In this document: in pieces, positions 5,905 to 6,557 of the stretch | Numbering within the stretch: the first letter of the stretch is position 1 | How the letters are laid out: each line of letters starts with the position of its first letter | NCBI GenBank assembly: GCA_024643485.1 | Contig: JAHEMU010000156.1 | Span: forward strand, 1 to 6,557 | DNA: 6,557 bases | DNA from: Cytophagales bacterium | GTDB lineage: Bacteria; Bacteroidota; Bacteroidia; Cytophagales; Cyclobacteriaceae | Direction of reading: 5' to 3' | Made by a program: the position numbers and the translations under genes | The notes under the pieces: generated by a model | What the model was told of the DNA's origin: nothing | Databases searched by the model: none | Seen by the model: the letters and a program-made list of their open reading frames with translations, nothing else

Positions 5905-6557
5905 TTATTTTCCTAATGGATTAAATGACTCTTTCTGTTTATATACCAATGGGATCATTTCGTTTGTGCTTGCATTTAATAATGCTCCAATTGCTCTAGA
6001 AGAAATGGTGGCGCCGGTAATTCCGTCTATTTCCCAACTTTGTTTTTTCTCCCCGGTTTTTACCGTTATTATTTGGTTAACCAATGAGGATAAATCGTGT
6101 CCAACTGTTACCTCCATATCAACAAAATTGGACTTAAAATTGGCGTCTTTTTCTATTTTATCCCCTAAACCTGGAGTTTCCTTACTTTCTAAAACATATA
6201 ATCCTACAATCTTTTGTGACTCTGGATTATATCCGTAAAGAACACTTATAATATCTGCATAACCTTGCCCTTTCGCTTCAATAGCTACGCCTTTAAAGGT
6301 GCCATTTTCATCGTAACCTGCATACACCAAGCGTTGGTCTTTTACTTCACCTTCCAAGATACTGAACGTGTTATTTGAGTTTAACTGAAAAGCTTTCGTT
6401 GATGATATGCCAGGTAATACTTTAAAAATAGCTTGTTCTAGCGCTTCAGCTTTAAGTTGTTTTATTCGCGGCATCGTACCTTCGTACATAAGTACAATCA
6501 GAAGAGCACAAACAATTCCAATACCAACCATCGCGCGCAACATTTTAAAACTGCCGG
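5905..6557 (-). CDS. rnfG: Rnf complex FMN-binding subunit G, start possibly beyond the right edge
   Basis: RnfG (NqrC homologue) carries a covalently bound FMN on the outer face of the membrane and passes electrons between RnfD/RnfE partners. An N-terminal helix (about residues 5-20 counting from ATG 6543) is followed by the FMN-binding domain. The ETPGLG loop (122-127) and DGITGATISS (173-182) are clear; Thr179 of TGAT is the expected FMN attachment residue, with the more usual Ser of SGAT replaced by Thr176. The first ATG in the window is at 6543, but the frame stays open to the edge and reads G-S-F-K just before it. This resembles the short (S/T)-x-FKNM lead of family members, so the real start may be outside the window. 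rnfD would be expected just upstream, beyond the edge. The gene is otherwise complete. Confidence 0.94.
   Translation of the reverse strand, partial: GSFKMLRAMVGIGIVCALLIVLMYEGTMPRIKQLKAEALEQAIFKVLPGISSTKAFQLNSNNTFSILEGEVKDQRLVYAGYDENGTFKGVAIEAKGQGYADIISVLYGYNPESQKIVGLYVLESKETPGLGDKIEKDANFKSNFVDMEVTVGHDLSSLVNQIITVKTGEKKQSWEIDGITGATISSRAIGALLNASTNEMIPLVYKQKESFNPLGK

Noticed and set aside
5294..6238. Plus-strand open frames opposite rnfE and rnfG
   Set aside because: They are antisense to well-conserved Rnf genes; their composition follows from the opposite strand.
1..6557. CRISPR array, tRNA/rRNA, transposase or phage gene
   Set aside because: I saw no spaced repeats, cloverleaf, rRNA signature or mobile-element protein motifs anywhere in the window.

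Overview
The window comes from an AT-rich bacterial genome. Protein features and weak Shine-Dalgarno usage suggest Bacteroidota (Flavobacteriia- or Cytophagia-like); this is inferred from gene style, with no marker gene to confirm it. Two convergent gene blocks meet in a structured intergenic region near 2479-2711.

Left block, plus strand (1-2478): a DEAD-box RNA helicase of the RhlE/DeaD type, cut by the left edge. Six bases later comes a four-helix membrane protein whose C-terminal LytTR DNA-binding domain breaks off halfway. It is followed at once by an SCP2-like plus cupin protein whose normal N-terminus is out of frame with any start codon. The junction (about 1740-1775) looks like a gene fusion or decay scar. 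It contains a stop-start TAAATG and an A_AAA_AAG heptamer in exactly the phase that a -1 shift would need to enter the cupin frame.

Right block, minus strand (6557-2712): part of an Rnf (ion-translocating ferredoxin:NAD+ oxidoreductase) operon. The transcribed order is rnfG (open at the right edge), rnfE, rnfA, a 60-residue one-helix Cys-rich protein, a plant-type ferredoxin-NADP+ reductase (FNR)-like flavoprotein, and rnfB. This is the end of the clostridial-style order C-D-G-E-A-B, with two extra genes inserted between A and B; rnfC and rnfD would lie beyond the right edge. Gaps are 3, -4, 3, 34 and 10 nt, so one transcript is likely.

How they may work together (inference): RnfA/E/G/B form the membrane electron path. 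The FNR-like protein could pass electrons between a pyridine nucleotide, most likely NADP(H), and ferredoxin, making an energy-linked NADPH/ferredoxin/NADH circuit. The small Cys-rich protein resembles in layout the NqrM iron-delivery factor of the related Na+-NQR and may mature the Fe-S centre between RnfA and RnfE. RnfB itself appears to have lost precisely one [4Fe-4S] cluster from its last ferredoxin domain.
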